Numbered from the stretch's first letter, positions 17,618 through 26,826 are shown. The stretch: DNA of 64,000 nucleotides from Bacteroidota bacterium (GCA_016721765.1 JADKHO010000002.1:558001-622000), one strand, 5' to 3'. Made by a program: numbers and translations. The notes: generated by a model not told the origin, from the letters alone.

Positions 17618-17650
17618 AAATCCCCGTTCCTTAGGACGGGGATTTTTTTT
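17618..17650 (+). terminator. Rho-independent terminator of glmM
   Basis: AAATCCCCGT pairs perfectly with ACGGGGATTT around an 8-nt loop, followed by eight T's; it begins 21 nt after the glmM stop. Confidence 0.93.
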
Positions 17651-17675
17651 AACTTAACAAGGCCTGGTTTTTGTA

Positions 17676-17707
17676 AGTGGTCCGACCGCTAGTGGTCCGA
17701 CCACTCC
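17676..17707 (-). repeat. Palindromic repeat, inverted partner of the copy at 22859
   Basis: AGTGGTCCGACC and GGTCCGACCACT flank GCTAGT, giving a hairpin with one mismatch in 12 pairs. Its reverse complement matches the element at 22859-22891 with one difference in about 31 nt. The two copies bracket the LRR paralogue pair in opposite orientation. Confidence 0.75.
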
Positions 17708-17848
17708 ATAAAAAAACAACACAACTTAAAATTCCCGTCCAGTATGAATGGAGAATTCCTTTGTTCCAACCATGCGGTTTTTACCAAGTTTCGACCAAAT
17801 GAATTAGTTAGTTTCAATTATTTAATACTTTCACAAAAAACTCAACCA

Positions 17849-19888
17849 ATGAAAGTACTATCTACCCTCCGCATTATTTCTTTACTATTATTTTTTAACA
17901 CCAATTTGTTTGCCCAATATTTTTGGGTACCGGATTCCATTTTTAGAAATTCACTGATACAACAATGTCCGGCTTGCTTTACAGCAAATGATTCCCTGAT
18001 TATATACAATGCTGATAGTTTGAGTTACGTCATTAGCGCAATTAGCGTTACACAAATGGGAATAAATGATATCAGTGGGATTGAATATTTTGCCCATCTT
18101 TATCTTTTACAATGTGCAAGTAATAATTTAACCAGTATTACTGCCTTTCCAGCTGATTTGGTCAATTTACAATGTGGCGACAATAACCTCACTTCTTTAC
18201 CCCCACTTCCAAACGGATTACGAGAATTATACATTTTCAGAAACTCACTCGACTCCTTACCTGCTAATTTACCTGATTCATTGAGTATATTAGAATTTTG
18301 GGACAATCAAATTCAAGTAGTTCCTCCCTTGCCTCCCTACCTTACACGACTTTCTTGCTCCAATAATCTATTTAGCGAATTACCTCCCTTACCTGCAACA
18401 CTCGAGCGTTTGGAATGCGCATTTAATTACAATTTACATTGTTTGCCTCCCTTACCTCAAGCGCTTAACTATTTATATGTGGTAGCTACATCAGTCCCTT
18501 GTATTCCAAACATTCCTGCACAGCTTGATACAAATGGCTTATTTTTAGCCATGTGTAGCCCTTTTGCGAACTCTTGTTCATTTCCTTTGCTTCAGGAAGG
18601 CTATGTTTATTTGGATACAAATGCAAATCAAACTTTAGATCCGGGAGAAAAAGGAGTGCAAGCTCGTTTAAACTATGGAAACGGGTATTTTTCAGTACTT
18701 ACGGATACTTCCGGTCACTTTGTTATTCCCTGCGATACAGGAAATGTAACGCTCGATTTAGTATTACCCAACTATTACATTTCAAGCGGTTCGGCTTCTC
18801 AATCCTTTTTTGTACAACCTGGGCTTAGTTTTCCTGCTTACTTTGGCATTGCCGGTGCAAGTGCAATTAATGACCTTACTGTTGATTTAACCCCTGTTAC
18901 TTTTATCCGTCCGGGATTTAAAGTTAGATATAATTTACACTATGAAAACATAGGAACTCAAAGCACTACTGCAACTACCTTAAAATATGTAAAACCCACA
19001 AACCTATTTAATTTATCTACCAATCCTCCATTTAATAGTATTTCAGGAGATACACTAATATGGAATATTGGGACACTGGAAGCCTTTAAAGGTGGAACAA
19101 TCAGTATAATTGATTCCGTATCAACAGCTGCAGTATTAGGAGATACAGCAACTGCTTTTGCTTTTATAAGTCCACTTGTTGGCGATACAACTCCACAAAA
19201 TAATAGCAGTGTTTCCTTATGTATCATCAGAGGCTCTTTCGACCCAAATGATAAAGCCGTTTCACCCGAAACAATGATTCCCGGAGCTACCGGATTCTTG
19301 GAATACACCATCCGTTTTCAAAACACCGGAACGGATACTGCTTTTACGGTTTATGTTACCGATACGCTTTCTTCTTATTTAAATAGTTCAAGTATTGAAA
19401 TTATTTCAGCTTCACATACTTATTCCTTCCTGCTCGACAATGGTATTGCCAAATGGCATTTTGCCAATATCTTGCTTCCTGATTCCAATGTGAATGAAGC
19501 AAGTTCCCATGGTTTTGTAAAATTCAAAATAAAACCGCAAGCAAATTTGGCTGCAGGAGTTCAAATACCGAATGCAGCAAATATTTATTTTGATTACAAT
19601 ACTGCTGTTGTAACAAATACGATAGTAGTAGATGTTACGCCACTTTCAGTTCCGCTTATCGCAGATGAAAAATTGCAGCTTTTCCCCAATCCGGTGCATC
19701 AAATGGTGCATTTAAAAGGGAGCAATAGCAAGCCTTTAGGAAAAGTTACACTTGTAAATTCAGAGGGAAAAATAATTGAGTCGAAAACAATTTCAAGCTC
19801 AACTTACGAATGGCATGTTGAACAATTGCCTGCTGGCATCTATATTTTTAAAGGAGAAAATTGGAAAGAGAAGATACTTAAAAAATAA
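17849..19888 (+). CDS. Secreted leucine-rich-repeat protein with DUF7619-like and T9SS type A domains (paralogue 1)
   Basis: A 679-residue protein. The ATG at 17849 starts a good signal peptide (MKVLSTLRIISLLLFFNTNLFA-Q); the frame opens earlier (17744) but that extension has no signal character. After a short FWVPDSIFRNSL motif come about seven LRRs of the bacterial L.CxxNxLxxLPPLP type (residues ~85-235). An SdrD/CNA-B-like strand region follows (GYVYLDTNANQTLDPGEKG), then CARDB-like repeats, then the RGSFDPNDK module seen in many Bacteroidota surface proteins, and a type A sorting domain (LFPNPV...GIYIFK). Probably a surface protein that binds protein or glycan ligands. Paralogous to the next gene; the last ~330 nt are nearly identical between them. 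Confidence 0.83.
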   Translation: MKVLSTLRIISLLLFFNTNLFAQYFWVPDSIFRNSLIQQCPACFTANDSLIIYNADSLSYVISAISVTQMGINDISGIEYFAHLYLLQCASNNLTSITAFPADLVNLQCGDNNLTSLPPLPNGLRELYIFRNSLDSLPANLPDSLSILEFWDNQIQVVPPLPPYLTRLSCSNNLFSELPPLPATLERLECAFNYNLHCLPPLPQALNYLYVVATSVPCIPNIPAQLDTNGLFLAMCSPFANSCSFPLLQEGYVYLDTNANQTLDPGEKGVQARLNYGNGYFSVLTDTSGHFVIPCDTGNVTLDLVLPNYYISSGSASQSFFVQPGLSFPAYFGIAGASAINDLTVDLTPVTFIRPGFKVRYNLHYENIGTQSTTATTLKYVKPTNLFNLSTNPPFNSISGDTLIWNIGTLEAFKGGTISIIDSVSTAAVLGDTATAFAFISPLVGDTTPQNNSSVSLCIIRGSFDPNDKAVSPETMIPGATGFLEYTIRFQNTGTDTAFTVYVTDTLSSYLNSSSIEIISASHTYSFLLDNGIAKWHFANILLPDSNVNEASSHGFVKFKIKPQANLAAGVQIPNAANIYFDYNTAVVTNTIVVDVTPLSVPLIADEKLQLFPNPVHQMVHLKGSNSKPLGKVTLVNSEGKIIESKTISSSTYEWHVEQLPAGIYIFKGENWKEKILKK

Positions 19889-19923
19889 AAACTCTTTTTT
19901 CATATGACCATTTTATTTTTGCT

Positions 19924-19982
19924 ACGGAGTCACGGAAAACACGGAGAAAAAGCACAGGCTTATCCTGAGGTAGTCGAAGGAG
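19924..19982. repeat. Dispersed short repeats between the LRR paralogues
   Basis: The 210-nt gap holds ACGGAGTCACGGAAAACACG (direct CACGGA repeats) and TATCCTGAGGTAGTCGAAGG, a variant of the CCTGAGCGAAGTCGAAGG repeat found at 26806. Both are non-coding and of kinds that I know to be scattered in bacterial intergenic DNA. Confidence 0.45.
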
Positions 19983-20098
19983 TGCGTTGGTTAAGCCTTT
20001 AAGCCAATCTTCTACTATGACTACTTCACCTAGCGGCAATCGATGAGCGGATTTTCCTGTTTCTTATTTATTTTTATTTTCAACCAAAATATAAGCCC

Positions 20099-22855
20099 AT
20101 GAAAAATAAAACTACCCTTCGTGCTTTTGCTTTTTTCTTTTTATTGAGTTCTAATTTGCTGGCGCAAAATTTTTGGGTACCGGATCCTGTTTTCAGGGCT
20201 CAGTTGAAATTGAAGTTGTCTGCAAACTGCTTCACTCCTCAAGATTCTTTGATTTCAAACTCACTTGATCTGGCACTCTTAAAGAAACTCGATGTTAGCA
20301 ATCTCAATATTTCTTCTTTAGAAGGTGTTCAGTATTTAACTTCACTAAAGTCACTAAATTGTTCTAACAATAATTTATTTCACCTTCCGCAATTATCTGA
20401 CTCACTAATTTATCTGAATTGCGTTGCTAATGCATTGCTTGATTTTCCTCCATTGCCTCCTTCTTTAGATTCATTGCTAGGTGCAGGAAATGATTTCCAG
20501 GCCAATCTCACTCAATTGCCTGACTCACTTCATTACTTCCATTGCAATGGATGTGAACTTACAGCACTACCTCCACTTCCTGCTTCATTAAGATATTTAA
20601 GTTGTTCTTCCAATCATTTAACTACTCTCCCAACTCTTCCCGCTACTCTTCAGTATTTAGATTGCAGTATGATGTATATTCCTGGATCGATCACTTTTCC
20701 TGTCTTACCTAGTTCTTTAAATACTTTAAAGTGTGACAATGATTCCTTGACAAGTCTTCCCCCGTTACCTAATACATTAAAACATTTATATTGTGGAGTA
20801 AATTTATTGACCAGTTTGCCATTGCTCCCTGATTCACTAAAGAATTTAGGCTGCAGTGCTAATTTAATTACCTCTTTGCCTAATTTACCAGCGTCTCTAA
20901 GGGAGTTAAGTTGTGGAACGAATCAACTCTCATCATTGCCTGCTTTACCCAATTCTTTAGTCGTCCTGGGTTGCGAAGAGAATAAACTTTCCCTACTACC
21001 ATCGCTTCCCAATGGATTATGGGTGATTTATTGCGAGTTTAACCAATTGAGCAGCTTGCCCGCTTTACCTTCCGGATTGGAATATTTGTTCTGCAACAAT
21101 AATTTTTTGACAAGTTTACCACCTTTACCGGCAAATTTGGGATCTATCGATTGCTCTCATAATTTATTAACGAGTTTAACCCTACCTCCAAATCTCTTCT
21201 ATTTAAATTGCGATTCAAATCAAATAAGCTCAATGACTGCAGTACCTTCTTCGACACATGTGTTGATTTGCTCAAATAACTCCTTAAGTGTTTTGCCCGT
21301 TTCAACAGGAAATTTTTTACTTCATGATATTTATTGTGCAAATAATAATCTGACTAATCTCCCTGAACTTCCGGCTAACCTGCAAATATTAAATTGCTCT
21401 GACAATCCGCTTTCCTGCCTGCCTACGCTACCTCAAAACCTGGAAGAACTGACAGATTCTAATACTTTTATAAGTTGTGTGCTCAATATTCCTCCAAACA
21501 CCATTTTCGAACCGGCTAATCCAGCGGTATGCGATACAACTTTTCCATCCTGCTATTATTCTTATGTAAAGGGGTATGTTTTTGATGATTTAAATGGAAA
21601 TGGACTAAAGAGTGCAACAGAAAAAGGAATTCCTCTTGAAGTAATTTATGCCTCGGTAAATTCTGTAGAAGCAGATACCACAGGCTTTTTCAGAGCATAT
21701 TGTAATTATGCCAGTACCACATTTCAAATTAATGTACCTAAGTATTATGTTGCAACTACTACAAATCCTCATACTGTGAGTATTCCCACTACTACTTTTA
21801 CTTTATATTTTGGTATAAAGGCTGCCGTGAATGTTAATGACTTAGTAATAGACATTACTCCTCATAACGCTTTTCGTCCGGGTTTTAATGCTTGTTCCAG
21901 TATCCATTACCAAAATGTAGGAACTAATTCTGTTTCAAATGCAAAAGTGAAATTTCTTCGGCCTTCCGCCTTAACTAACTTGGGAGCCGTACCACCACCA
22001 ACTTCTTTCAACGGAGATACGCTAATCTGGAATATTGGCGCTTTAGCATCTGCAAGAGATGGATATATTTCTCTTTGGGATTCCGTTTCTACAACAACAA
22101 CCATTGGAGATACAATTTCACTCCAAGTCTGGATCGAGCCATTGTCAGGAGATTCAACTCTCGCTGATAATTATTTCATTTCAAATTCGATCGCTACAGG
22201 TTCATTTGATCCGAATGATAAATCTGTTTCGAACGACAGCATTTTTACTAATACAACAGCATATTTAGATTATACCATTCGCTTTCAAAATACAGGCACT
22301 GATACAGCCTTCTCGGTAACAGTAACGGATACATTATCTTCTAATTTGAATTTGTCAACTATTGAAATGCTCTCCTCTTCGCACAAAAACAAATTTTGGG
22401 TAGAGCATGGCACTGCGAAATGGTATTTTGCAAATATCCTACTTCCTGATTCTAATGTGAATGAAGCAGGTTCTCATGGTTTTGTAAAATTCAGGATAAA
22501 GCCCAAAGCCAATTTAGGTGCGGGAATACAAATACCGAATACCGCAAATATTTATTTTGATTACAATACTGCTGTTGTAACAAATACGATAGTAGTTGAT
22601 GTTACGCCACTTTCAGTTCCGCCTATCGCAGATGAAAAATTGCAGCTTTTCCCCAATCCGGTGCATCAAATGGTGCATTTAAAAGGGAGCAATAGCAAGC
22701 CTTTAGGAAAAGTTACACTTGTAAATTCGGAAGGAAAAATAATTGAGTCGAAAACAATTTCAAATTCAACTTACGAATGGCAGGTTGAACAATTGCCTGC
22801 AGGAATTTATATTTTTAAAGGAGAGAATTGGAAAGAGAAAATACTTAAAAAGTAA
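20099..22855 (+). CDS. Secreted leucine-rich-repeat protein with DUF7619-like and T9SS type A domains (paralogue 2)
   Basis: A 918-residue paralogue of the gene at 17849 with the same architecture: signal peptide (LLSSNLLA-Q), FWVPDPVFRAQL, LRR array, CNA-B-like segment (GYVFDDLNGNGLKSATEKG), GSFDPNDK module and type A sorting tail. The LRR array is much longer, about 18-20 units of ~21 residues (L.CxxNxLxSLPxLPxxL), covering residues ~70-460, so the extra 239 residues are mostly added repeats. The protein sequences differ clearly until the last ~110 codons, which are nearly identical at DNA level. A palindromic repeat and the convergent htpG lie directly downstream. Expected to be exported by T9SS and attached to the cell surface. 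Confidence 0.83.
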   Translation: MKNKTTLRAFAFFFLLSSNLLAQNFWVPDPVFRAQLKLKLSANCFTPQDSLISNSLDLALLKKLDVSNLNISSLEGVQYLTSLKSLNCSNNNLFHLPQLSDSLIYLNCVANALLDFPPLPPSLDSLLGAGNDFQANLTQLPDSLHYFHCNGCELTALPPLPASLRYLSCSSNHLTTLPTLPATLQYLDCSMMYIPGSITFPVLPSSLNTLKCDNDSLTSLPPLPNTLKHLYCGVNLLTSLPLLPDSLKNLGCSANLITSLPNLPASLRELSCGTNQLSSLPALPNSLVVLGCEENKLSLLPSLPNGLWVIYCEFNQLSSLPALPSGLEYLFCNNNFLTSLPPLPANLGSIDCSHNLLTSLTLPPNLFYLNCDSNQISSMTAVPSSTHVLICSNNSLSVLPVSTGNFLLHDIYCANNNLTNLPELPANLQILNCSDNPLSCLPTLPQNLEELTDSNTFISCVLNIPPNTIFEPANPAVCDTTFPSCYYSYVKGYVFDDLNGNGLKSATEKGIPLEVIYASVNSVEADTTGFFRAYCNYASTTFQINVPKYYVATTTNPHTVSIPTTTFTLYFGIKAAVNVNDLVIDITPHNAFRPGFNACSSIHYQNVGTNSVSNAKVKFLRPSALTNLGAVPPPTSFNGDTLIWNIGALASARDGYISLWDSVSTTTTIGDTISLQVWIEPLSGDSTLADNYFISNSIATGSFDPNDKSVSNDSIFTNTTAYLDYTIRFQNTGTDTAFSVTVTDTLSSNLNLSTIEMLSSSHKNKFWVEHGTAKWYFANILLPDSNVNEAGSHGFVKFRIKPKANLGAGIQIPNTANIYFDYNTAVVTNTIVVDVTPLSVPPIADEKLQLFPNPVHQMVHLKGSNSKPLGKVTLVNSEGKIIESKTISNSTYEWQVEQLPAGIYIFKGENWKEKILKK

Positions 22856-22858
22856 AAA

Positions 22859-22891
22859 GAGTGGTCGGACCACTAGCGGTCCGACCACTCC
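22859..22891 (+). repeat. Palindromic repeat / possible bidirectional terminator
   Basis: GAGTGGTCGGACC and GGTCCGACCACTC form a perfect 13-bp stem around ACTAGC. It sits in the 44-nt gap between the convergent LRR gene and htpG, so it may terminate both, although it lacks a T run. It is the inverted partner of the element at 17676-17707. Confidence 0.78.
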
Positions 22892-22899
22892 ACTATAGA

Positions 22900-24717
22900 T
22901 TAAATTAATTCCAAACTTCTTTTAATAAATTTTGTAAGCTCCTCCCCTTTTAGCATTCCTTGTGAAAGCAGCGCTAAATCAGCAGTTTGCTTGCTTAATA
23001 ATTTTTGTTGGGATTCGTCCTTCTCATTCAAGATTTTTGAAATGAGTGGGTGATTGCTATTTACAACCATGTTGTAGGTTTCCGGAAATCCTCCCATAAA
23101 ATTCATTCCACCTCCACCGGTAGCGCTCATGTCTTTCATGCGGCGCATAAATTCGGGTTGGGTAATAATCATGGGTTGATCCTTCTCGCTCAGGCTTTCA
23201 AACTGCACAGTGAATTTTCCAATGGGCAATGCACTTTCAATAATGGGCTTTAAAGTTGTTTGTTCAGTTTCACTTAATTTTGATGGAAGAGCATCTTCCT
23301 TCTTAATTAATTTATCGATCGTATCAGCATCCACACGTACGAATGATGTGTTTTCCATTTTCATTTCAATGTGATTGATAAAATGGCTGTCGAAAGGCCC
23401 ATCCATTACCAACACATCATAACCACGTTCTTTTGCCGTTTCAATAAAGCTATGTTGTTCGATTACATTATTGGTGTATAAGTGAACTACTTTATTGTCT
23501 TTATCGGTTTGCGCTGCTTTAATATGTGCAGTGTATTCCTCTGAAGTAAAACATTTTCCTTCGGTATTTTTAAACAAGAAAAACTTACTTGCTTTCTCAT
23601 AAAATTTTTCTTCCGAAAGCATTCCGTATTTAATAAACAAGTTGATGTCGTTCCATTTGCTTTCGAAATCAGTTCTGTCTTTTTTGAAAATCTCTTCTAA
23701 TTTATCAGCCACTTTTTTGGTAATGTGTGCGCTTATTTTTTTCACATTCGCATCACTTTGCAAATAGCTGCGGCTCACGTTTAAAGGAATGTCCGGCGAA
23801 TCAATAACGCCTTGCAAAAGCGTTAAAAAATCTGGCACAATGTTCTCCACCGAATCAGTAACAAAGACTTGATTACAATACAATTGAATCTTATCTTTTT
23901 GTACTTCAAAATTTCGTTTCAACTTAGGAAAAAACAATATCCCGGTAAGGTTAAAAGGATAATCCACATTGAGGTGAATGTGAAACAATGGATCTTCGCC
24001 AAAGGGATATAATTCTTTGTAAAAAGCAAGATAATCCTCGTCCTTCAAATCCACCGGCTTTTTTGTCCAGGCAGGTTGGGTATTGTTGATGGCTTTTTTA
24101 TCGAAAAGAATTTCAATAGGTAAGAACTTACAATATTTTGTAAGCAAGGTGCTGATTCGAGCACTTTCCAAAAACTCTAAAGAATCTTCGGCAATGTGCA
24201 AAATGATATCCGTTCCACGCGATTTTTTGGTATCCTCAGTAATCGTATAATCCGGACTTCCATCGCATTCCCAGCGCACAGCTTGAGAACCCTTAATATG
24301 CGATTTGGTTAGTATTTCGACCTTACTCGAAACCATAAATGCCGAATAAAAACCTAAGCCAAAGTGTCCAATAATCGAATTGGCAGCATCTGTTTTGTCT
24401 TTGTATTTATTTACAAATTCTTCAGCACCTGAAAAAGCTATTTGTGTAATGTATTTTTCAATCTCTTCGGATGTCATACCAATACCGTTATCACGAATGG
24501 TAAGGGTTTTAGCATCTTTATCCAATAGCACTTCTACTTTTAATTTATCGGCATCGGCTTTTGCTTCGCCAACCGTAGAAAGTGTTTTAATTTTTTGACA
24601 GGCATCCACTGCATTACTTACCAATTCGCGTAAGAAAATTTCGTGGTCGCTGTAGAGGAATTTTTTAATTATGGGGAAAATGTTTTCCGTTTGAACGTTA
24701 ATTTTACCGTTTTGCAT
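22900..24717 (-). CDS. htpG: Hsp90-family molecular chaperone HtpG
   Basis: A 605-residue Hsp90. The N-terminal GHKL ATPase has the catalytic Glu in YSDHEIFLRELVSNAVDAC, the DNGIGMT loop and the GHFGLGFYSAF lid motif. The middle domain includes SRSYLQSDANVKKI with the ATP-contacting Arg, and a C-terminal dimerisation domain is present. Length fits Bacteroidota HtpG. It is a cytoplasmic ATP-dependent chaperone for stress-sensitive clients. No promoter match was evident upstream; the 349-nt gap before the next gene carries two composite repeats. Confidence 0.95.
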   Translation of the reverse strand: MQNGKINVQTENIFPIIKKFLYSDHEIFLRELVSNAVDACQKIKTLSTVGEAKADADKLKVEVLLDKDAKTLTIRDNGIGMTSEEIEKYITQIAFSGAEEFVNKYKDKTDAANSIIGHFGLGFYSAFMVSSKVEILTKSHIKGSQAVRWECDGSPDYTITEDTKKSRGTDIILHIAEDSLEFLESARISTLLTKYCKFLPIEILFDKKAINNTQPAWTKKPVDLKDEDYLAFYKELYPFGEDPLFHIHLNVDYPFNLTGILFFPKLKRNFEVQKDKIQLYCNQVFVTDSVENIVPDFLTLLQGVIDSPDIPLNVSRSYLQSDANVKKISAHITKKVADKLEEIFKKDRTDFESKWNDINLFIKYGMLSEEKFYEKASKFFLFKNTEGKCFTSEEYTAHIKAAQTDKDNKVVHLYTNNVIEQHSFIETAKERGYDVLVMDGPFDSHFINHIEMKMENTSFVRVDADTIDKLIKKEDALPSKLSETEQTTLKPIIESALPIGKFTVQFESLSEKDQPMIITQPEFMRRMKDMSATGGGGMNFMGGFPETYNMVVNSNHPLISKILNEKDESQQKLLSKQTADLALLSQGMLKGEELTKFIKRSLELI

Positions 24718-24820
24718 GTTCTACTTCTTTAAGTTTTTGAGTATTTTTAATTGAACTGCTGCAATGTCAAGGAATATGCCACTGCAAATTTTCTGACAAA
24801 GTGGCAAGGGTTGAGTTGCT

Positions 24821-24936
24821 GATTAGCTGATTAGCAGATTAGTTGATTAGCAGATTTATGTATCCCCCGCTGGCAGGGGCAGGGGGTGTAATGGAACGCT
24901 GATTTTTTAAGATGATTATGATTTTTTTAGGATTTG
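24821..24936 (+). repeat. Composite intergenic repeat, copy b
   Basis: Four GATTAGCN-type units (24821-24852), the palindrome CCCCCGCTGGCAGGGG (24864-24879; one arm mismatch), CAGGGGGTG, GGAACGCTGATTT, then AAGATGATTATGATTTTTTT and AGGATTT. Same order as copy a at 11988. The gap 24718-25066 holds only this copy, copy c and AT-rich spacer; no gene seen. Confidence 0.78.
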
Positions 24937-24974
24937 TTTTTGATTTATTGAAATTTTTGAATCAAAAGGATTAT

Positions 24975-25050
24975 TGTATCCCCCGCTGGCGGGGGCAGGG
25001 GTGGAATGGAACGCTTATTTATTAAGATGATTATGATTTTATTAGGATTT
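24975..25050 (+). repeat. Composite intergenic repeat, copy c
   Basis: TGTATCCCCCGCTGGCGGGG then GGCAGGGG, GGAACGCTTATTTATTAAGA and TGATTATGATTTTATTAGGA. The palindrome (24980-24995) is perfect. The GATTAGCN array is absent. It lies in tandem with copy b in the same orientation, 38 nt further on. Confidence 0.78.
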
Positions 25051-25066
25051 AATCTTTCGTTTTCAA

Positions 25067-25738
25067 TTAATTCGAAAACAAAAATTTGTTTGGACTGATT
25101 ATGTTTTGTCGGATGGCGAATAACACTAATCCTGCGGTATTGGTGAGTCCTAGTTTGTTCATTATGTTTTTCCGGTGTGTGATTACTGTGTGTGCACTTA
25201 AAAAAAGCTGCTCCGCAATTTGTTTATTGGTTAAACCTTCGGCAACTAAAGAAATAATTTCGGCTTCCCTGGCTGATATTCTGACTCCGTTACATGTAAA
25301 TGCAGGGATTCCACTATCCTCTTGTGTTTCTTCAGCCGGCGTTACTTCGTTTAGAATTTTTCCGCAAAAAAATGCTTCTCCTTCAAGGGTGCTTTTTACT
25401 GCATCTAAAATTTCAACTCGGTCGCAGTCAATCATGAGGTAGCTGAGCACTCCGTTTTCAATTGCAGAAGTAACTTGTGCTTTAGTAGGACGCTCAGTAA
25501 TCGCTAAAATACGGCTTTTAGCATTTGCTTGATGAATTTTTAATACATCGCCAACAGCAAATCCATCCGAAGTAAAATTAATAATCACTAAATCGGGCTG
25601 CGTATCTTTTACTTTTAAAATCAATTCTCCACCATGATGCACCTCGCTCACTACTGAATATTCAGTATTCTTCAATAAGGACTTAATGCCTTCGCGCAAA
25701 AGAAAATTACTATCGGCAACAACAATTTTAAAATTCAT
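25067..25738 (-). CDS. LuxR/NarL-type regulator with degenerate receiver domain
   Basis: A 223-residue protein with the layout of a NarL/FixJ response regulator: receiver (residues ~3-120) and LuxR-type HTH (~150-212: ISAREAEIISLVAEGLTNKQIAEQLFLSAHTVITHRKNIMNKL). The receiver has D9, but the phosphoacceptor position in PDLVIINF is Asn (N54) and the conserved Lys before the last helix (usually LLKD) is Met/Ile (YLMID). So it should not be phosphorylated in the normal way; it may be constitutive or controlled by binding. DNA binding looks intact. No histidine kinase is adjacent. A TAAATTTG -7 element lies 21 nt upstream. Target genes unknown. Confidence 0.85.
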   Translation of the reverse strand: MNFKIVVADSNFLLREGIKSLLKNTEYSVVSEVHHGGELILKVKDTQPDLVIINFTSDGFAVGDVLKIHQANAKSRILAITERPTKAQVTSAIENGVLSYLMIDCDRVEILDAVKSTLEGEAFFCGKILNEVTPAEETQEDSGIPAFTCNGVRISAREAEIISLVAEGLTNKQIAEQLFLSAHTVITHRKNIMNKLGLTNTAGLVLFAIRQNIISPNKFLFSN

Positions 25739-25758
25739 TTAAGGGTGCTATGAATGAA

Positions 25759-25766
25759 CAAATTTA
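25759..25766 (-). promoter_or_regulatory. Candidate -7 element (TAAATTTG) of the LuxR-type regulator
   Basis: Exact TAnnTTTG match on the minus strand; the predicted start is near 25755, about 16 nt before the ATG. A TTTCG lies about 20 nt upstream instead of TTTG. Confidence 0.5.
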
Positions 25767-25818
25767 AGAAGAAATGCCGGCACTGCTCGAAAATTTTGTA
25801 GGGAATAATTAACAAAAA

Positions 25819-26730
25819 CTATAATTCGAAACAAATGCCTTCTTCGGCAAGCTCCGTATTTTTAAATACTTCACGACTTTCTTCCAAAAGTGGTTGAAGG
25901 TCTTTATAACGAGCCGAAAAATGGCCAATGAGCAATTTACCCACTTGTGCTTTTTTTGCAATAATAGCTGCTTGTACAGTAGTTGTATGAAAGGTTTCGG
26001 CGGCGCGCTTTTCCATGCCTTGCATAAATGTGGCCTCATGGTAGAGCAAGCTTACCTTTTTTAAATATGAAATTAAGCGTTCATCGTAAATGGTATCGGA
26101 GCAAAATGCATACGAACGCAAAGGTTCTGCAGGATAGGTAAGGATTTTATTCTTGATTACTTTTCCCAATTCGTTAGTGAAGTCTTCGCCCTTTTTAATT
26201 TTCAATATATCTTTGGTTCCAATGCCATGAAAGGTTATCATATCCTTTCGAATTGATAACAATCCAGCCTTTTCCCGAAATATAAAACCACAGCAAGGAA
26301 TACGATGACTGAGTGGAATTGACTCGACGCTTATCTTATCATCCTCAAAAATAGTTTCATTTTTTTGGGGATTCAAAAAGTGATATTCAATTTTGAATTT
26401 TAAGTGCGTGTCAGAATGTTTAAGTTGTATATCAATAATTTCCTTTAAAGGTTCTTGACAATAAAGATGCACATCCTGCGTGCAACCTAATAAATGTAAA
26501 CTCGATAAAAATCCAAGCAAACCAAGGTAATGGTCCCCATGCAAATGGCTTATAAATATGTGATTTACACGCGTAAATTTTAACTTGTAGCGGCGCATCT
26601 GCATTTGAGTTCCTTCGCCACAATCGATTAAAAAATTACGGTCGTGAAAACTGAGGTATTGAGCGGTTGGGTGCCTCTTTGACGTAGGCGTTGCAGAACT
26701 ACTACCGAGAATTGTGAGTTGAAAGGACAA
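25819..26730 (-). CDS. rnz: Ribonuclease Z
   Basis: A 303-residue metallo-beta-lactamase-fold tRNA 3' endonuclease. Zinc motif HLHGDH at residues 62-67 in FISHLHGDHYLGLLG; GSSSATPT and DCGEGTQMQMRRYK at the N-terminus; SDT and YHEATF, and the late GHFSARYKDL, all typical of RNase Z. It removes 3' trailers from tRNA precursors in the cytoplasm. The start is TTG at 26730: MSFQLTILGSSSATPT begins exactly where family members start and no in-frame ATG precedes it. The 425-nt region upstream, toward the STAS gene, is a repeat island. Confidence 0.93.
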   Translation of the reverse strand: MSFQLTILGSSSATPTSKRHPTAQYLSFHDRNFLIDCGEGTQMQMRRYKLKFTRVNHIFISHLHGDHYLGLLGFLSSLHLLGCTQDVHLYCQEPLKEIIDIQLKHSDTHLKFKIEYHFLNPQKNETIFEDDKISVESIPLSHRIPCCGFIFREKAGLLSIRKDMITFHGIGTKDILKIKKGEDFTNELGKVIKNKILTYPAEPLRSYAFCSDTIYDERLISYLKKVSLLYHEATFMQGMEKRAAETFHTTTVQAAIIAKKAQVGKLLIGHFSARYKDLQPLLEESREVFKNTELAEEGICFEL

Positions 26731-26800
26731 GTATTGTGTTGTTTTATTATTGAGTTGTTGAATTATTGAATTATTGAATTGTTCAGTTGGAGAATTCTTA

Positions 26801-26825
26801 TGTCATCCTGAGCGAAGTCGAAGGA
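26801..26825 (+). repeat. Dispersed repeat CCTGAGCGAAGTCGAAGG type
   Basis: TGTCATCCTGAGCGAAGTCG followed by AAGGA; imperfectly palindromic (TCCT/AGGA ends). I recognise it as a sequence often scattered between genes in Bacteroidota and other bacteria. A variant lies at 19961. Confidence 0.6.
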
Positions 26826-26826
26826 A

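Noticed and set aside
17744..17848. N-terminal extension of LRR paralogue 1
   Set aside because: The added residues have no signal character; the ATG at 17849 starts the signal peptide that parallels the one in paralogue 2.
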